From positions 2,356,001 through 2,420,000 of the forward strand of contig JAQGEQ010000084.1 of assembly GCA_034620365.1 (NCBI GenBank): DNA of 64,000 bases. The letters run 5' to 3'. Source of the DNA: Pegea sp. RAD2-039. Lineage: Eukaryota; Chordata; Thaliacea; Salpida; Salpidae. The notes under the pieces are model-generated. The model ran no database searches. It was not told the origin of the DNA and saw nothing but the letters and a program-made list of their open reading frames with translations. Position numbers and translations under genes: made by a program. This document shows, piece after piece, positions 41,129-53,400 of the stretch; within the stretch, counting starts at the first letter, position 1, and each line of letters starts with the position of its first letter.

Positions 41129-44100
41129 TTAAAGATCATTCCATTCATCTTCACAGAATCCAGTGAAGACTGGTTCAGCTCTAATCCCGCGACTAAAAAC
41201 ATCAAATCAAATTTAGTTTGATCAAAAGTTGAAATTCAATAATGAAAAATGATTAAAACATAAAACTCGATATGACTTGGCAAGTAATAAGCGGATAGAA
41301 AATTTCATTGAAGACATCCTTATATCACTGCTTCAAAAAAAGCCAATTTGTCGCAAAATAGATGACAGTAGCAAATAGAAATAAAATGAAAATTTCCATC
41401 ACTTTACATAAGACATCTTACGAAATGTAAATGAACAATCTAGACTGACATAATGATAACTTACGTAAGTAACTTGCATCTTTCACTGTGCAATCTCGGG
41501 TAAGCTTGTTTTACGTCATTCACATCAACAGAGCTCCATAAACGCTCAGCTACTGCGAGAGCACGAGGCCTGAATAAAGTTGTTTATTGATTTCAAACAA
41601 TTTTCATATTTTCAATAATAATCTGTTTGTTTCATGAATGGGAAATAACCGCAGTTGAAATTTGTATTGCAACTAAAATCGATTGATATTTTTACAATGA
41701 AATATTGACTTAAAAATATTTAGGATAATAGCGACATCTAGTAAGCGGTTGAAAACGAGCTGAAACCCACCAGAGACGGGATTCTATATTGGTTGAGTCG
41801 ACATACTCTCCCCACATACACGCTTCGCCTCCAAGAACTAACTGCTTCTGTTGGTCTGTTCCTGAAAAGAAAGTTTCAAATGAAAATATAAAGTATCGAC
41901 GAACAACGAACCTTGAAAATCAAGAGGTTCATATGAATAATATCGCTGCCAGTCCTGACCATAGGAGATGAGGTTCAAGTACCATGGCTGTGTGACTATA
42001 ACCTTGTATCCCATCTTTGTAATTCGTGCCATTTCTAGTTGAACAATTCCCTTCCACACTTCAACTACAGTTTGGTTGTTAGCCTTCAAATATAATTTCT
42101 AATTTGTGATGGTTTCAAATGAGATGAAAAGTTGTTACTTTCACTCCGTTATCTATCACTTCTTGCCAGACAATATAATTCAAGTTGTAATGTTCATTTA
42201 TATCAATGACTTTTTGAATATACAATTCTTCTAGCTTCGAGTAGCTGCTTATGTTGTGATTCTTCATGAATTCAGTGATCTGAGGATTGGACTTCCTGGA
42301 AGTTATGAAAAGATAACATTCAAAAAAATACATCAGGAAGTTACCAGCAGGTGAAGTCAACTTCATCACCACCGAGATGAAGATAATTATCTGGAAACAC
42401 TTCATTTATTTCTCCCCAAAAACGTTTGATAAATTTGTAAACATCTGGGTTTGTTGGATCGATCGGACCAAACTTACCGTTTGGTTTGCCATCTGAAATA
42501 TTAGTTGATCAGAAAAATAGTGATTAAGATGAAGAACTAACTCGAGTAACAAGAGGTTAACAGCTCTGGTTTTGATTTCCCCCATGATTGAGTATGTCCT
42601 GGGGAGTCAAACTCAGGAATCACTCTAATTCCTCTCATCCGGGCAAACTCAATGATCTTCTTTACATCAGCAGGTGTATAGATGTGTGTTGATGGGTTGT
42701 AGGCTCCCTAGAAGGAACATATCTCTTTTTATTTTATTATAATTTTGTGGAAATATTTGAGAATTAAATTGAGGTAATTGTTTGAGTTTTAATTAATCAA
42801 TATAATGAAAGTGAAAAGAAACAGAAACACTGAAAGAATATCACAACACAAAGATCACTTCAAGGAATCAAAAAGTGGGTCAAAGGTGATCTTTCACTTA
42901 TATCAAACATTTTCAGTAACTTCTCTACTAGAATGGAGGTTTCACTTAAATTTAATAGATTTGTTGAGGAATTCCTACAGCCTGGGAGGCAATGGAGGCA
43001 ATTATCATTTATCAAACTGTTTTACCCCAACAGATATTGATTTAAAACTATTTAAAAAATTTGAAAACATTTTACGTAAGTCTTTAGTAGTGAATAAAGT
43101 TACAAATTATTTGAAATAACTTCAGTATAAGTAGAAGATCGAATGTTTTTGTATTATATTATGATTTTATTAAATTAAGAATGCTTGAACTGAATGCAAG
43201 TGGAATGATTTTGATAAACCTATAGTTAGATTTAAGCGTACTAACAATTAGTTTTCTAGAGGAAAGTAAAAAGAATAAAAGGTAACTTATTAATCATGTT
43301 GTCAGTAATGGCGAAGAAAAAATATCATGAGATCTTAATACATTTCACTAAGTATTAAAATAAAATATTTGATTAAAATAAAAATTCTGATTTACATAAT
43401 AATCCATTAAAAAACATAAAGTATAAGATTAGTTTGATTGTTAATTCAATTAAATGGTGTCTTAAAAATTTAATTTTTGAAACTTACTCAAGTTTAATAA
43501 ACTTATTTAACTTGAAACAATTAAGAAATAATCAAGACAAATTACAAGTCCTTAGAAATCAACAAAAGTGAACTTTGTGACCATAAAAATAGACTTTATT
43601 TGTTTATAATTCAAACTTTAACCACAATTTTATTCTCCTTCCTTTACAATAAACGTTTGAGAGTATAAGTTCTTTATAAAAATTATCTATATGTATATAA
43701 ACAATTTATATAATTTATAAATGATCATCTCTGAATGAAACTATTAAAATTTATGATTATTAATAAAAATAAAACATTAATAATCTTTTAACATTCATCT
43801 GAACAAAAATTATCTAAATCTTTGATTAGAATTTTTATAAGATTTCAAAATGAAAAACAAACTTAAACATATTCAATTTTAGAAATTTAATTTTTTTAAA
43901 ACTAAAATAAAAACCTTTAGATGTAGTTCAGGAAAGAGTTGACTAACAAAAGGAAATGAAGGACTATCAACTATATGCCAATGTAAGACATTGAACTTGC
44001 TGTAAGCCATAATTTCCTACAAAATTCCAATGTTAATATATCAGTAAGAAAATGAACTAATAAATAATTACCAAAGTCCTAAGGATTGTTTTAACTGGAA

Positions 44101-45020
44101 GATAATGCCGAGAAGTGTCAATTAAAACTCCTCTATAAGTAAATCTTGGAAAATCCACAATACTTGAGATATTCACCATTATCTATAAGAAAATTATTTT
44201 CTTTTTAATTAATATATTTATTTTCTTACTTTTCCATTTGTATCTTTCCATAAAAGCTGAGAAAATGTTTCTAATCCTGTTCAATAATATTTTTTACAGC
44301 TATATGTTAAAAACTCTAACTATTAAATCATCTTACCTCGTAAAACTCCCCAGATAGACTCAGAATAAATCAATACACTTCTCAAGCCTATATCCAATGT
44401 GTCTAAAAATGAAAGAATATAAATTAGATTACATTAAATTGATTTGTCAATTGAACTTAATTAAATTAATTTGCAAAAAGAGTTTATGAATTTTTTTTTC
44501 TTTGAATATATTTTTAAAATGTTTTTGTAGTTACATGATTCTTGCATTTTTTCTCCAGGAAACTTTTCACATTTTGAAGCTAAGTGAACTTTAACAGAGC
44601 TGATGTCACCTGATGATGAGCTAAAAAATTAAAGACTTAAATAGTTAAAAATGAAATATATTACCTGTTGCTTACCTTGAATTTGAATTTTTAACATTTA
44701 ATATCGACTTAATCAACTTTTCATATCTAATAAAAGCTTCAAATAAAATATCACAGGTATGAGAATGATGATGAGGAATAAACCTAAACTCTTCAATATT
44801 GATTGAAGAAGTCTTAAGATACAAGGATACTGATTAGCTTAGGAGTAAACACAATTAATAAAAAATAAAATATTTTTTACAAAAGTTTACTGACTTTATC
44901 AGATGTGAAAAATTCTTGAGGTTGAGGCCAAACTGAACCTTTTAATTGTTCAACAACTTCACAACTAGAATAGTTGATAAATAAAAAGAAACCAAAAATA
45001 AGTCCAGCAAAAAGCTTCAT
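41129..45020 (-). CDS. Lysosomal beta-N-acetylhexosaminidase (GH20)
   Basis: Fourteen minus-strand exons give 532 residues: 44891-45020, 44676-44829, 44535-44620, 44337-44402, 44230-44276, 44072-44182, 43915-44016, 42542-42707, 42345-42492, 42139-42295, 41912-42083, 41771-41861, 41465-41569, 41129-41192. Human HEXA/HEXB also have 14 exons and about 530-556 residues. A signal peptide ([20 protein letters not shown]) opens the protein. Family blocks: [80 protein letters not shown] (catalytic Asp-Glu pair), [51 protein letters not shown]. It removes terminal GlcNAc/GalNAc from glycoconjugates, by substrate-assisted catalysis. Alpha- or beta-subunit type cannot be fixed here. The 1.2-kb intron 42708-43914 is AT-rich with a 104-codon antisense open frame of no recognisable content. 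Confidence 0.96.
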
Positions 45021-47774
45021 AATATTTTAGATAAGTTTCTAAAAACTTACAATTAAATTTAGAGTTAAAAAATGTTTAGACTCATATGAGCTATTCGTTG
45101 AAAAAACTTTCTTTTTATATAAAATGAAATTAAAGTTTATTAAGCAATAATTAATTTAAGTTGAAAGGTTTTTTCATAACTATCATTAATTAAAAAGTAC
45201 ACTAATTTAAATTTTAGTAAAATGAATTTAATGATTATTTAAAAACACATTCTTTTAAATAACAAATAATATTAATTAAATTCATAAAGTTAAGAAATTT
45301 AAATTTTTTTAACAACAAAGTGATATTGACATTTTAGACAAAATCAAAATACATTTCTGAAAACAATGTAAAACAACAAAGTAGGGGTTGACCCAAATAA
45401 CAGTTATTTTTTAGTATTAAACCATAATGTCGTTTTGAGTTAAGTCAAAGATAAACAAACAGAACAATTTAACCATTTATCGAGTCTACTGATGTTGCAG
45501 AAGTCTTAAAAAAACTTGTATGACTAAGAAATTAATAAATTTCTTTCTATAGTTCATCTTCTACTTTAGTGGCTCCTAATTTTTCCAGTAGCAAGCAAGT
45601 TTTGAGCTTGTATTGAAGATCTGCAGGCTCAATATATTTATTGTAATTTATGTATTAATTAGTTTATATCTATTTTACAACAATGATAAGAAACTATTTT
45701 CTATATTTTCTGTTGTGATTTATTTCAAGGACTTTCAAAATAAAAGGTCTATTTTTCTGCTCCTATTTTTTGTTTGTTGTTATTGGAGAAAATTTAATTG
45801 AAGGTAAGATTTAAATAATAAACTTAAAAGTTTTACATTATTACCATAAGTATAATCAAAATAATTTTATGCGTAGCTTAATTGATCCAAGCCAATTAAA
45901 TAATTTTTTGGCTTATAGATAAAAGAGCAAAATTTGATCAGGCATGTTATGGTTTTATTATAAACTGATTATTACATCAATTATTTATGATATTTTTTAA
46001 CGCTTATCAATTTAAATATTTAAACATTGGAAGCTCGAAAAGGAATGACAACTGATGATCGGTAAAATTTCTAACCAAAGAGTTACTAATGAAAATAGTT
46101 GCAAAAAGAACTAGAGATCAACCTGAAAAAGAAAGTGATTGGGTCTTAAAGAGTTTTGTTTTGACTTTTGTCAAGTTTTTCCAAGAAAAATGCTCTTGCT
46201 ATAAACTTAATTAATAAGGTATTTCACTTTTATATAAATGAACAACTTGATATAAACCCTTAAAAGCTGTTTAACTTGAAAAATTATACTTTGTTTGTAG
46301 AGTTTTAGGGATACGATGTACAATGTAAAATTTGTAGGAGTTTTAGATTTTCTAGGTAGTTGTTAATATACTTCTTGCTGGGCGTGTCAGTCGTTACTAT
46401 CTTGTAAAGTTTCTATAAGATTAGTAATAGAATAGCAAACTTTGCAGTTTTAATTACCCATTTATTAAAGTCATAGGTTCAGTGAGAGATTGTAAAATTT
46501 AATCGAAATTAAATCGAATTCTACAGATTTAGAAATAATAAAAAGTATTGTTATTAAAACCTTTTAACAGTATACAATTTTTAGTTGTAAGAAAAGCTAG
46601 ATACAAATTTAGACTAATTGAAATTTTATTGAAGACCTGTTGATATTTATATTAAATTCCTTTAAAAAAATATTGATAAAAAAGTATAACCTTTCTTATC
46701 ATCGTATGGGTCTTTGTAATATGCCAAAACCCTATAAAAAATTCCCATGAATTTCTGAAAATAAATGAACAAATAGGAAGTAATCTTTCAAAAGTACCAG
46801 GTACTGAGTGGATTTATTAGTAATTAACATTTGAAAAAGGACTTCATTTTTGAATTATGACTTAAAATAACTTGTAAACTTCTTTTGATACTGTATTTAG
46901 AGCTCACTTAAGATTTACATCAGTAGTTTGATAAATTTTTTCTTGTAAATAAACTTGATTTCAAAAGTTATTCATAGCTTTTAATTTTGTAACTTAGATA
47001 GGTTATTATTTCAATTCTATAAATTATTTTAAGAAGACTAGATATCAAAATGTATTGTAATGGTTCAGAATCATCTTATAATTTGCTCTTGAAACTTCTC
47101 AAATTTTTTGTGCAAATTTCTGTCATGAAGTTATAAAGGTTCTTAGAAAGATTTAGAATTTAATCAAAAAACCTTAATTTATTGAATTTACTTTTGAAGA
47201 TTTAAAGAAATTAGAAGTTTTTTTGTAATATATCTTCTAGTTAAATTGTAAATACACTTTTTCATTTGCCAGGTTTCAACTTCAATACATTCAAACAGTA
47301 TTTAAATTAGAAAGTAGATACTATTTAATTTTACTTTTTCATAGAAAATAATGTTTGCTGAGAATATTACTCACTTTTAATCTATATTTAATCAGTTTTT
47401 ATTGAAAAAAGCACATCAGTATAAAATTAACAATGAGTATTCATTTACTTCTATCATGAAAATTATTAGAAACAACATAAAAACTGGTAGAAGGCTTCTA
47501 AGTCTAATTAATTCACAATAACTTGGAATTTTAACCTGTAGAGTTTTCTCTAATTTCTACAAGAATTTAATCAATTAACAACATTTTACTTTAAATTACT
47601 TTTACAGCCAAACTCATCTTAAGCTCTCAACAATGTTTGGATCAAAATATGATTAGATTATGTCATATACATCCAAGCGTAAGTTTTTTTTTTAACTTTA
47701 GAGTTTTTTAAGCAATATTAAAAAGATATTAAAACTAAACTTTATAAATACTAAAATAAAATGAGTTTTTTTAA
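45021..47774. other. AT-rich intergenic region upstream of the hexosaminidase
   Basis: It presumably carries the hexosaminidase promoter at its left end. The rest is A/T-rich without coding character; the hydrophobic 62-codon frame at 45613 is typical of random AT-rich DNA. I see nothing else. Confidence 0.55.
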
Positions 47775-47936
47775 TGATAATGACTCTTTATATAAAGCTT
47801 TATTCAAACTATTATGACGGCTAACAACAATGATAAGTATACTAACGATACTCGTTACCTACAACTAGTTAACCCCCGAATGACAACCGGATAAAACATT
47901 TACGTCAGCGGTAAAATACTTTACTGTTATTCTACA
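47775..47936 (-). repeat. Left LTR of the decayed element (3' LTR in element sense)
   Basis: About 162 bases, TG...CA bounded. It shares TGATAATGACTC, AAGCTTTATTCA and TTACGTCAGCGGTAAAATAC plus TTTACT with the right copy. The polypurine tract abuts its inner end. Confidence 0.65.
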
Positions 47937-48612
47937 TTCTCCCCAACCAAATAATTGGGCCGAACAGTAAATATCGAACTTTGTCTCATTGTGGCCATCA
48001 AAGGCAATTAGTCTCAACCGTAGCACTTTGGAGGTATACACTTTAAATATAGAGGATATACTTTAAATGATATGTTGGACCGCCGAATCTACACGCCGCC
48101 GTTTCGCCCGCTTTTCGGGCTGACGTTACCACTCCTGGTACTCAAACCATCAAAGCTTGTCCTTTCGTCATTAGAAACCTGCACACTAGACTAACTCAAA
48201 CACCACTCTCGTATGAGTTCTAAGAAAGTCCCTTCTCAGCACTATCTCTACACCTAGGCCCTCTTTCATGACAAACAGATTTATACTTCTGTACTGTTTC
48301 TTTAACAGATGGAGGTTGACCTTGCAAAATCTATTTTTTTCTGAAAATCTTAGACGACTAGGTAATCTCTACTTTACATTTATTTCGAGTTTCGTAAATC
48401 TTGAAGTTCCGAGCAATCTTTTCCACTTACAAAGCTCTTCGAGGATCCGATATCAACAAGAGACATAAATAACTTGCCTGCAATAGATACATCGCTTCGT
48501 TCAATTGGTTGGAAAATTGAGTAAGCGCTACTTTAAACATTTGGCTAGTTATTGCAGATCTATCCATTCTTTGACTTTCTGACTGTTTCTTGGTAGACTT
48601 TTTCTGAAGATG

Positions 48613-48654
48613 ACATACTCGACTATAGTATCCCTTCTTCCCACATTTGAAACA
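48613..48654 (-). pseudogene. Zinc-knuckle relic of a gag-like protein
   Basis: Minus-strand translation gives CFKCGKKGYYSRVC, a CCHC knuckle (C-x2-C-x4-H-x4-C) in which the histidine is tyrosine. Basic residues follow (KKSTKKQ). The frame is broken on both sides. Confidence 0.6.
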
Positions 48655-49439
48655 TAAACTTGAACCAGCTCGGCTTCTTTTAAAATGATGAAGCTTGCTC
48701 CCTTCACAGTTTACTCAATCTCCTTTCATGGCCGCTACTGTTGGTTACACTTGATCGTCCTCCTTGAGTTTCATCGAATTCACTGCTTCTCTCACGCTCT
48801 AAAAACCTTTGTCTTATACCTGATGAAGTTAATCCATCTACAGATGAGTCCCTGATCTTCTGAGTCACTGATTATCTCTGTGTTCTGCTGCCATGACACT
48901 CTTAAAATGAAGGTTATTGTCTAGACGTACCAATGTTTACCAAAAGTCTTCTATAGACTAACTTGGCTTCTGTCTTTGTGTGCGTAACAGATGACGCAGA
49001 AAACATTCATTTGATTTCTTTATATACAACTGCTCCAGCGTTGCTTCAGCTTCTACATAAGCCTGACAGATCTCAAAGTACTAGTGCACCTCTGGAGCTA
49101 CAGAATTCACAAGCAAAGCTTTAAAAAAATTAACAGTTTAAGAAAATGGTAAAAGTTTTCTTCCAGTGACGCCACTCCATAGCTGCCGACAAATTATTTG
49201 GGTGTATGGATAGTTTTCCTGGTTTCAACAGCTGATCCTTTTCTCTCATTAAAAAACTCGGTTGCAGTAAAAAAACTGGACATACTTATTCGAATAGAAT
49301 CTTATTATATAATAAGGTATGCAAAAAGAAACTATTTTAACCGTTGCTAAGCTTTGACTACGCTAAGCTTCAACAACGCCACAAGAACTGGCAACAATTT
49401 GCCCAAGAAATAAATTACATTAATTTGAATAAATTGTAA

Positions 49440-49612
49440 TGATAATGACTCGTTATATCAAGCTTTATTCAGATCATTAAGACAACTAACAATAAACATG
49501 TAACGATACACACTACCCACAAGACAGTTTATTACCGGATGACAACGGTCTATACGAGAATGACATTTAGCACATTTACGTCAGCGGTAAAATACTTTAC
49601 TAGTGTACCACA
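49440..49612 (-). repeat. Right LTR of the decayed element (5' LTR in element sense)
   Basis: About 173 bases. It is homologous to 47775-47936, with several substitutions and small indels (for example an extra ATACGAGAATGACATTTAG segment), which indicates that the insertion is old. Confidence 0.65.
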
Positions 49613-50476
49613 GGGACCAAGTTTAAAATCAAATTTAGTTGAATTGGCGTTTAAATTTCATCAGATACAGCCACTGAAAACAAACTTCATGTACAAGTTA
49701 CACAGTAGTACAATTTGTTTGTTTTAGGCTTCAGCTAGTTGCAGTTTACTTACAGATAAGAATAAAAACTATGAAAGTTTTCTTAAAAATAGACTTTATT
49801 AACAAATAATATCAATTGTTGTTTTTTCATTTAATGTTGGCTACAACTTCTATATTATAAGCATAGTTAAAAGAGATAGACTAATCAAGGAATGATTTAA
49901 CTGTTTACATAGTCAGTAAATTTAATGGTTGTGTACATTGTTGAGTATCTAAATCTTTTAAATAAATAAATCTGAAAGGTTAGGCTATTTTTCTAGTACT
50001 TTTCTAGTATTTTTCTACTTAAATATTCTTAGATATGCACAGAAACTTTTAAAGGTAGGATAATCTAAAGCTGAGATTATGCTATAAAAGTGAAAAACAA
50101 TTGCTGTTTATTTGAATTTAGTTTAATCATTTATTTTCAAGGTTTATTTTTTAGCTTGTTTTATTTAGACTTTATGAACTAATTTACTTTGTGAATTTGT
50201 TTAATAAGTTACGGATTTTATTGACCCGAACAACTGGGATTCAGAATAACAAACTTGATTGTTCATTTTTACATGCTTTATCTATTTATATAGAGTTGAG
50301 CTCATTTAAGGTTCTCAGTAAACGTTGTTACTCAAAAAAAGTATTTGAAATTTTTTATATATATTTGTTTTATTTATAAATAAAGCTAGTAGTCATAAAA
50401 AATGATTAAAGCAATCACTTTAGAAATATTTATCTAACCTCGTCATTCTTTCTGTTGCAAGTCTACAAGTTTAAGA
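49613..50476. other. Spacer upstream of the SLC23 gene
   Basis: AT-rich sequence between the LTR relic and the transporter start codon. It should contain the SLC23 promoter and 5' UTR (AAGTTTAAGAATGG at the start codon). No specific motif stands out. Confidence 0.5.
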
Positions 50477-53400
50477 ATGGAAGAGGAAGGTAATAAGCTA
50501 ATAGGAAATCAGGAACCAGTTGAAATTGAGATGGAAACTTTGAATGTAAATGAACCAAGTAGCAATGATGACAAGGAAGAAATAGCATCTAACGATAAAC
50601 AAGAAGAGGAAACATCCCAAAAAAACAGCAAACTTTTATATGGGGTAGATGAAAGACCAGATTGGATTGTCTGCTTTCTTCTTGGTTTTCAAGTGAGTGA
50701 AAAATTTCTTTGAATTTGAACAAATCTTTCAATTCAATTTGATGCTTTGTAGCAATACTTAACGATGTTTGGATCAGCTCTCTCCGGACCTTTATTTCTT
50801 GCCGACGGATTAGGAATAGAAAACAATCCTCAAGCTCTTGGAAAACTGATAAGCACAATGTTTGTTGTATCAGGAATTGTCACACTGTTACAGACTTCCA
50901 TTGGAAGCAGGTCAGTACCACAACTTACTTAATCAAGCTCGCGTTTTATTATTTTGTTCTTTTTTAAATACACGCATATCTCTTGTGATATTGTCCTATA
51001 CTGTCTGACTGATTAAGTAGAAGGTAGCTAATTTTCATACATCAGTTTTCAAGAATTTAGCATAAAGAGAACTTCACTGCTACAGAAGATTGTAGCGTGA
51101 TTCTATCAAAGTAAAAAGTTTCTGTACTTTTTGTACATACATTGAATTCATTCGTTCATTAGAAATAAATTAACATATTTAAAAAATTTTGGAAAACTTA
51201 TTTATTGTATTTCTTATTATATGATTTTGTAAATGACTGTAACTTAAAAAAAAAATCTTTAAGACTTTTTTTAATTTCATGATAGGTGGAATAGAAAAGT
51301 ACGAACTTAAATAAGTGAGAAACCAGTTTTGTCTACAGATTTAACTAATTAAATCACCAAAAAATCAATGTATAGAGTATATTAAAGTCAAAATACAAGA
51401 ATCATATAACACTTTTGAGAACTAAAAAATTACAAAATTGTTAGATATTGTTTTTAATAGAACATAATTCTTGAATTAAGAGTTATAATATTGCTTGAAT
51501 TAAAAAAAAAGAAATTTCTAAGCCCCTTTAAATTTCTAGTAAGTTACTACTTTTTATCTATTAAAGGTTGCCAATTGTACAAGGAGGTACATTTTCTTTA
51601 CTTATACCTGCAACTGCTATTCTCAGCGAAACAAATAATAGAATAAATAATATTCAAATGATAAATGAAACAAATTCAACAATTATTACTGAATCTTCAG
51701 AAGAGCTATGGATAGAAAAAATTCGAATGGTAATACTATACTCTTATAAGTAGAATAACTGATAAATAAAACAATCAGTTTATCAAAAACAATAAAACTA
51801 ATACTCAATTTTAGCTTTCTGGAGCTATTGCAGTTTCGTCAACAGTTCAACTTATGATCGGAATAACTGGGTTACCTGGGTTGATGATGAATTATATTGG
51901 CCCTATTACTGTTGGACCAACTGTAGCTATGGTAGGAATGGGACTTTGGTTACCTGCAGTCAGTTATGCCAGTGAAAATTGGCCCATTTCAATCTCGTAT
52001 GATAAATTGTTTTAATTTGTTTTAATTTTGTTAATATAAGTTGAGTTACAAAAGTAGCTTAGTGATTGTGAGTGTTTGCTGATTGCAGTTGTTATTTGTG
52101 TTTGATATTTACTTCAAACATTTAATATCATGGTAAACACAGGATGATTGTGGTACTACTATTATTTTCTCAATACTTGATCAATTTCAAATTAAAAATT
52201 CCTTGCACAAATATTTCTATCAGCATTTTCAGACTATTTTCTGTGAGTAGAGGTTTCAATGCAAGCTAACTTCAACAACTAATTTATCTTTTAAATTTGT
52301 TATTTATTTCCAGGTCATATTATCAATAATCTTTATTTGGGCTATCCACTTAGTTCTGCAATTTACTGGAGTTGTTGAACGTCCAGACTATGAAGAAATT
52401 AACCGAACACCTTGGTTTCAAATGATTTATCCAGGTGAGTCGATCAAGTTACTGTTGCTTGAAGAACATTCACAAAATATTAGGATACTTCAAGAACAAG
52501 AGTAAAAATTAAAGATCGATTCTATAGTATTAGATAATAATTCGCATCATGAACGAGTAAAGTTGGAAATTATTTATAATTAAATTTAGGCCAGTGGGGC
52601 ACACCGATTGTGCATTGGCCAGCGGTAGCTGGGATGATCAGTGGAGTTTTAGCTTCAATTATTGAATCTATTGGTGATTACTATGCTTGTGCGCGATTGT
52701 GTGACTTACCACCGCCTTCAAAAACTGCAATTAACAGGTGAAGCCCGTTAATACTTGTTTTTATGCACGCTATATAAACAAACATGTTTGAAAAATCCTT
52801 TGCTGACTGTGATGTTGTGGTAGCGTTCAACGTTGTTGCTATTTGTCTTTAATATTGAATAGTTAATAAAGAGTTGTTATTATTATAGTATGTAATATAA
52901 AATGTTAATACTAGAAAGCTAATTGAACTTTTCAAAAAAGTGTAATGATTCGTCACAGAAGATCTTATTAATAACTCTGAAAACATTTCTATTCACTTAA
53001 AACTGTTGTTTGTATAAAGATTGTCATAGATGTTTAATAATAGTTTTTTCAAACAAGAAGACTTCAGGTAGATGTAAACTCATAAGTAATATGGTATAAG
53101 AATTGAGGTGCTGGCTAGTCAAGCTAAATGTTGCAGCAAAAAGTTTTATTTATAGAATTTTGTTGCGGTAGTATTTTGATAATAAAACCTAAGTTAATAA
53201 ACATAATAAAAGTATAAAACAAACTTTGAGTTAATCTTTAAAGAATATTTCGTAGGCTTTTGTTTTTCAAAAACAGTAAAAACAAATGTTTACTCAACTA
53301 AAATAGTAAACTTAATTAATTGAAGTATTGAAAATCAGCTATTTTTCAAAAGTCTAAATACTTGATTTTTATAACTTTAAATAATATCGTTAATTGTAAT

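Larger units (their letters stand above)
47775..49612 (-). mobile_element. Decayed, internally deleted LTR retrotransposon
   Basis: Two related direct repeats, both beginning TGATAATGACTC and ending in CA, bound a 1.5-kb interior of clearly different base composition. Next to the left repeat, GGTTGGGGAGAA (minus strand) is a typical polypurine tract directly before the LTR terminus TGTAGAATAACAG, which sets the element on the minus strand. The interior has many stops, a hairpin-forming CGCCCGCTTTTCGGGC near 48100, and a zinc-knuckle relic. No protease, RT or integrase block is recognisable. No target-site duplication is obvious. Confidence 0.65.

Noticed and set aside
42805-43119. 104-codon plus-strand frame in a hexosaminidase intron
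   Set aside because: No recognisable motif, ordinary AT-rich composition, antisense to a well-defined gene. Length is near what chance allows here.
45613-45801. Hydrophobic 62-codon frame, possible small membrane protein
   Set aside because: Phe/Ile/Tyr-rich output is typical of T-rich random sequence; no splice or promoter support.
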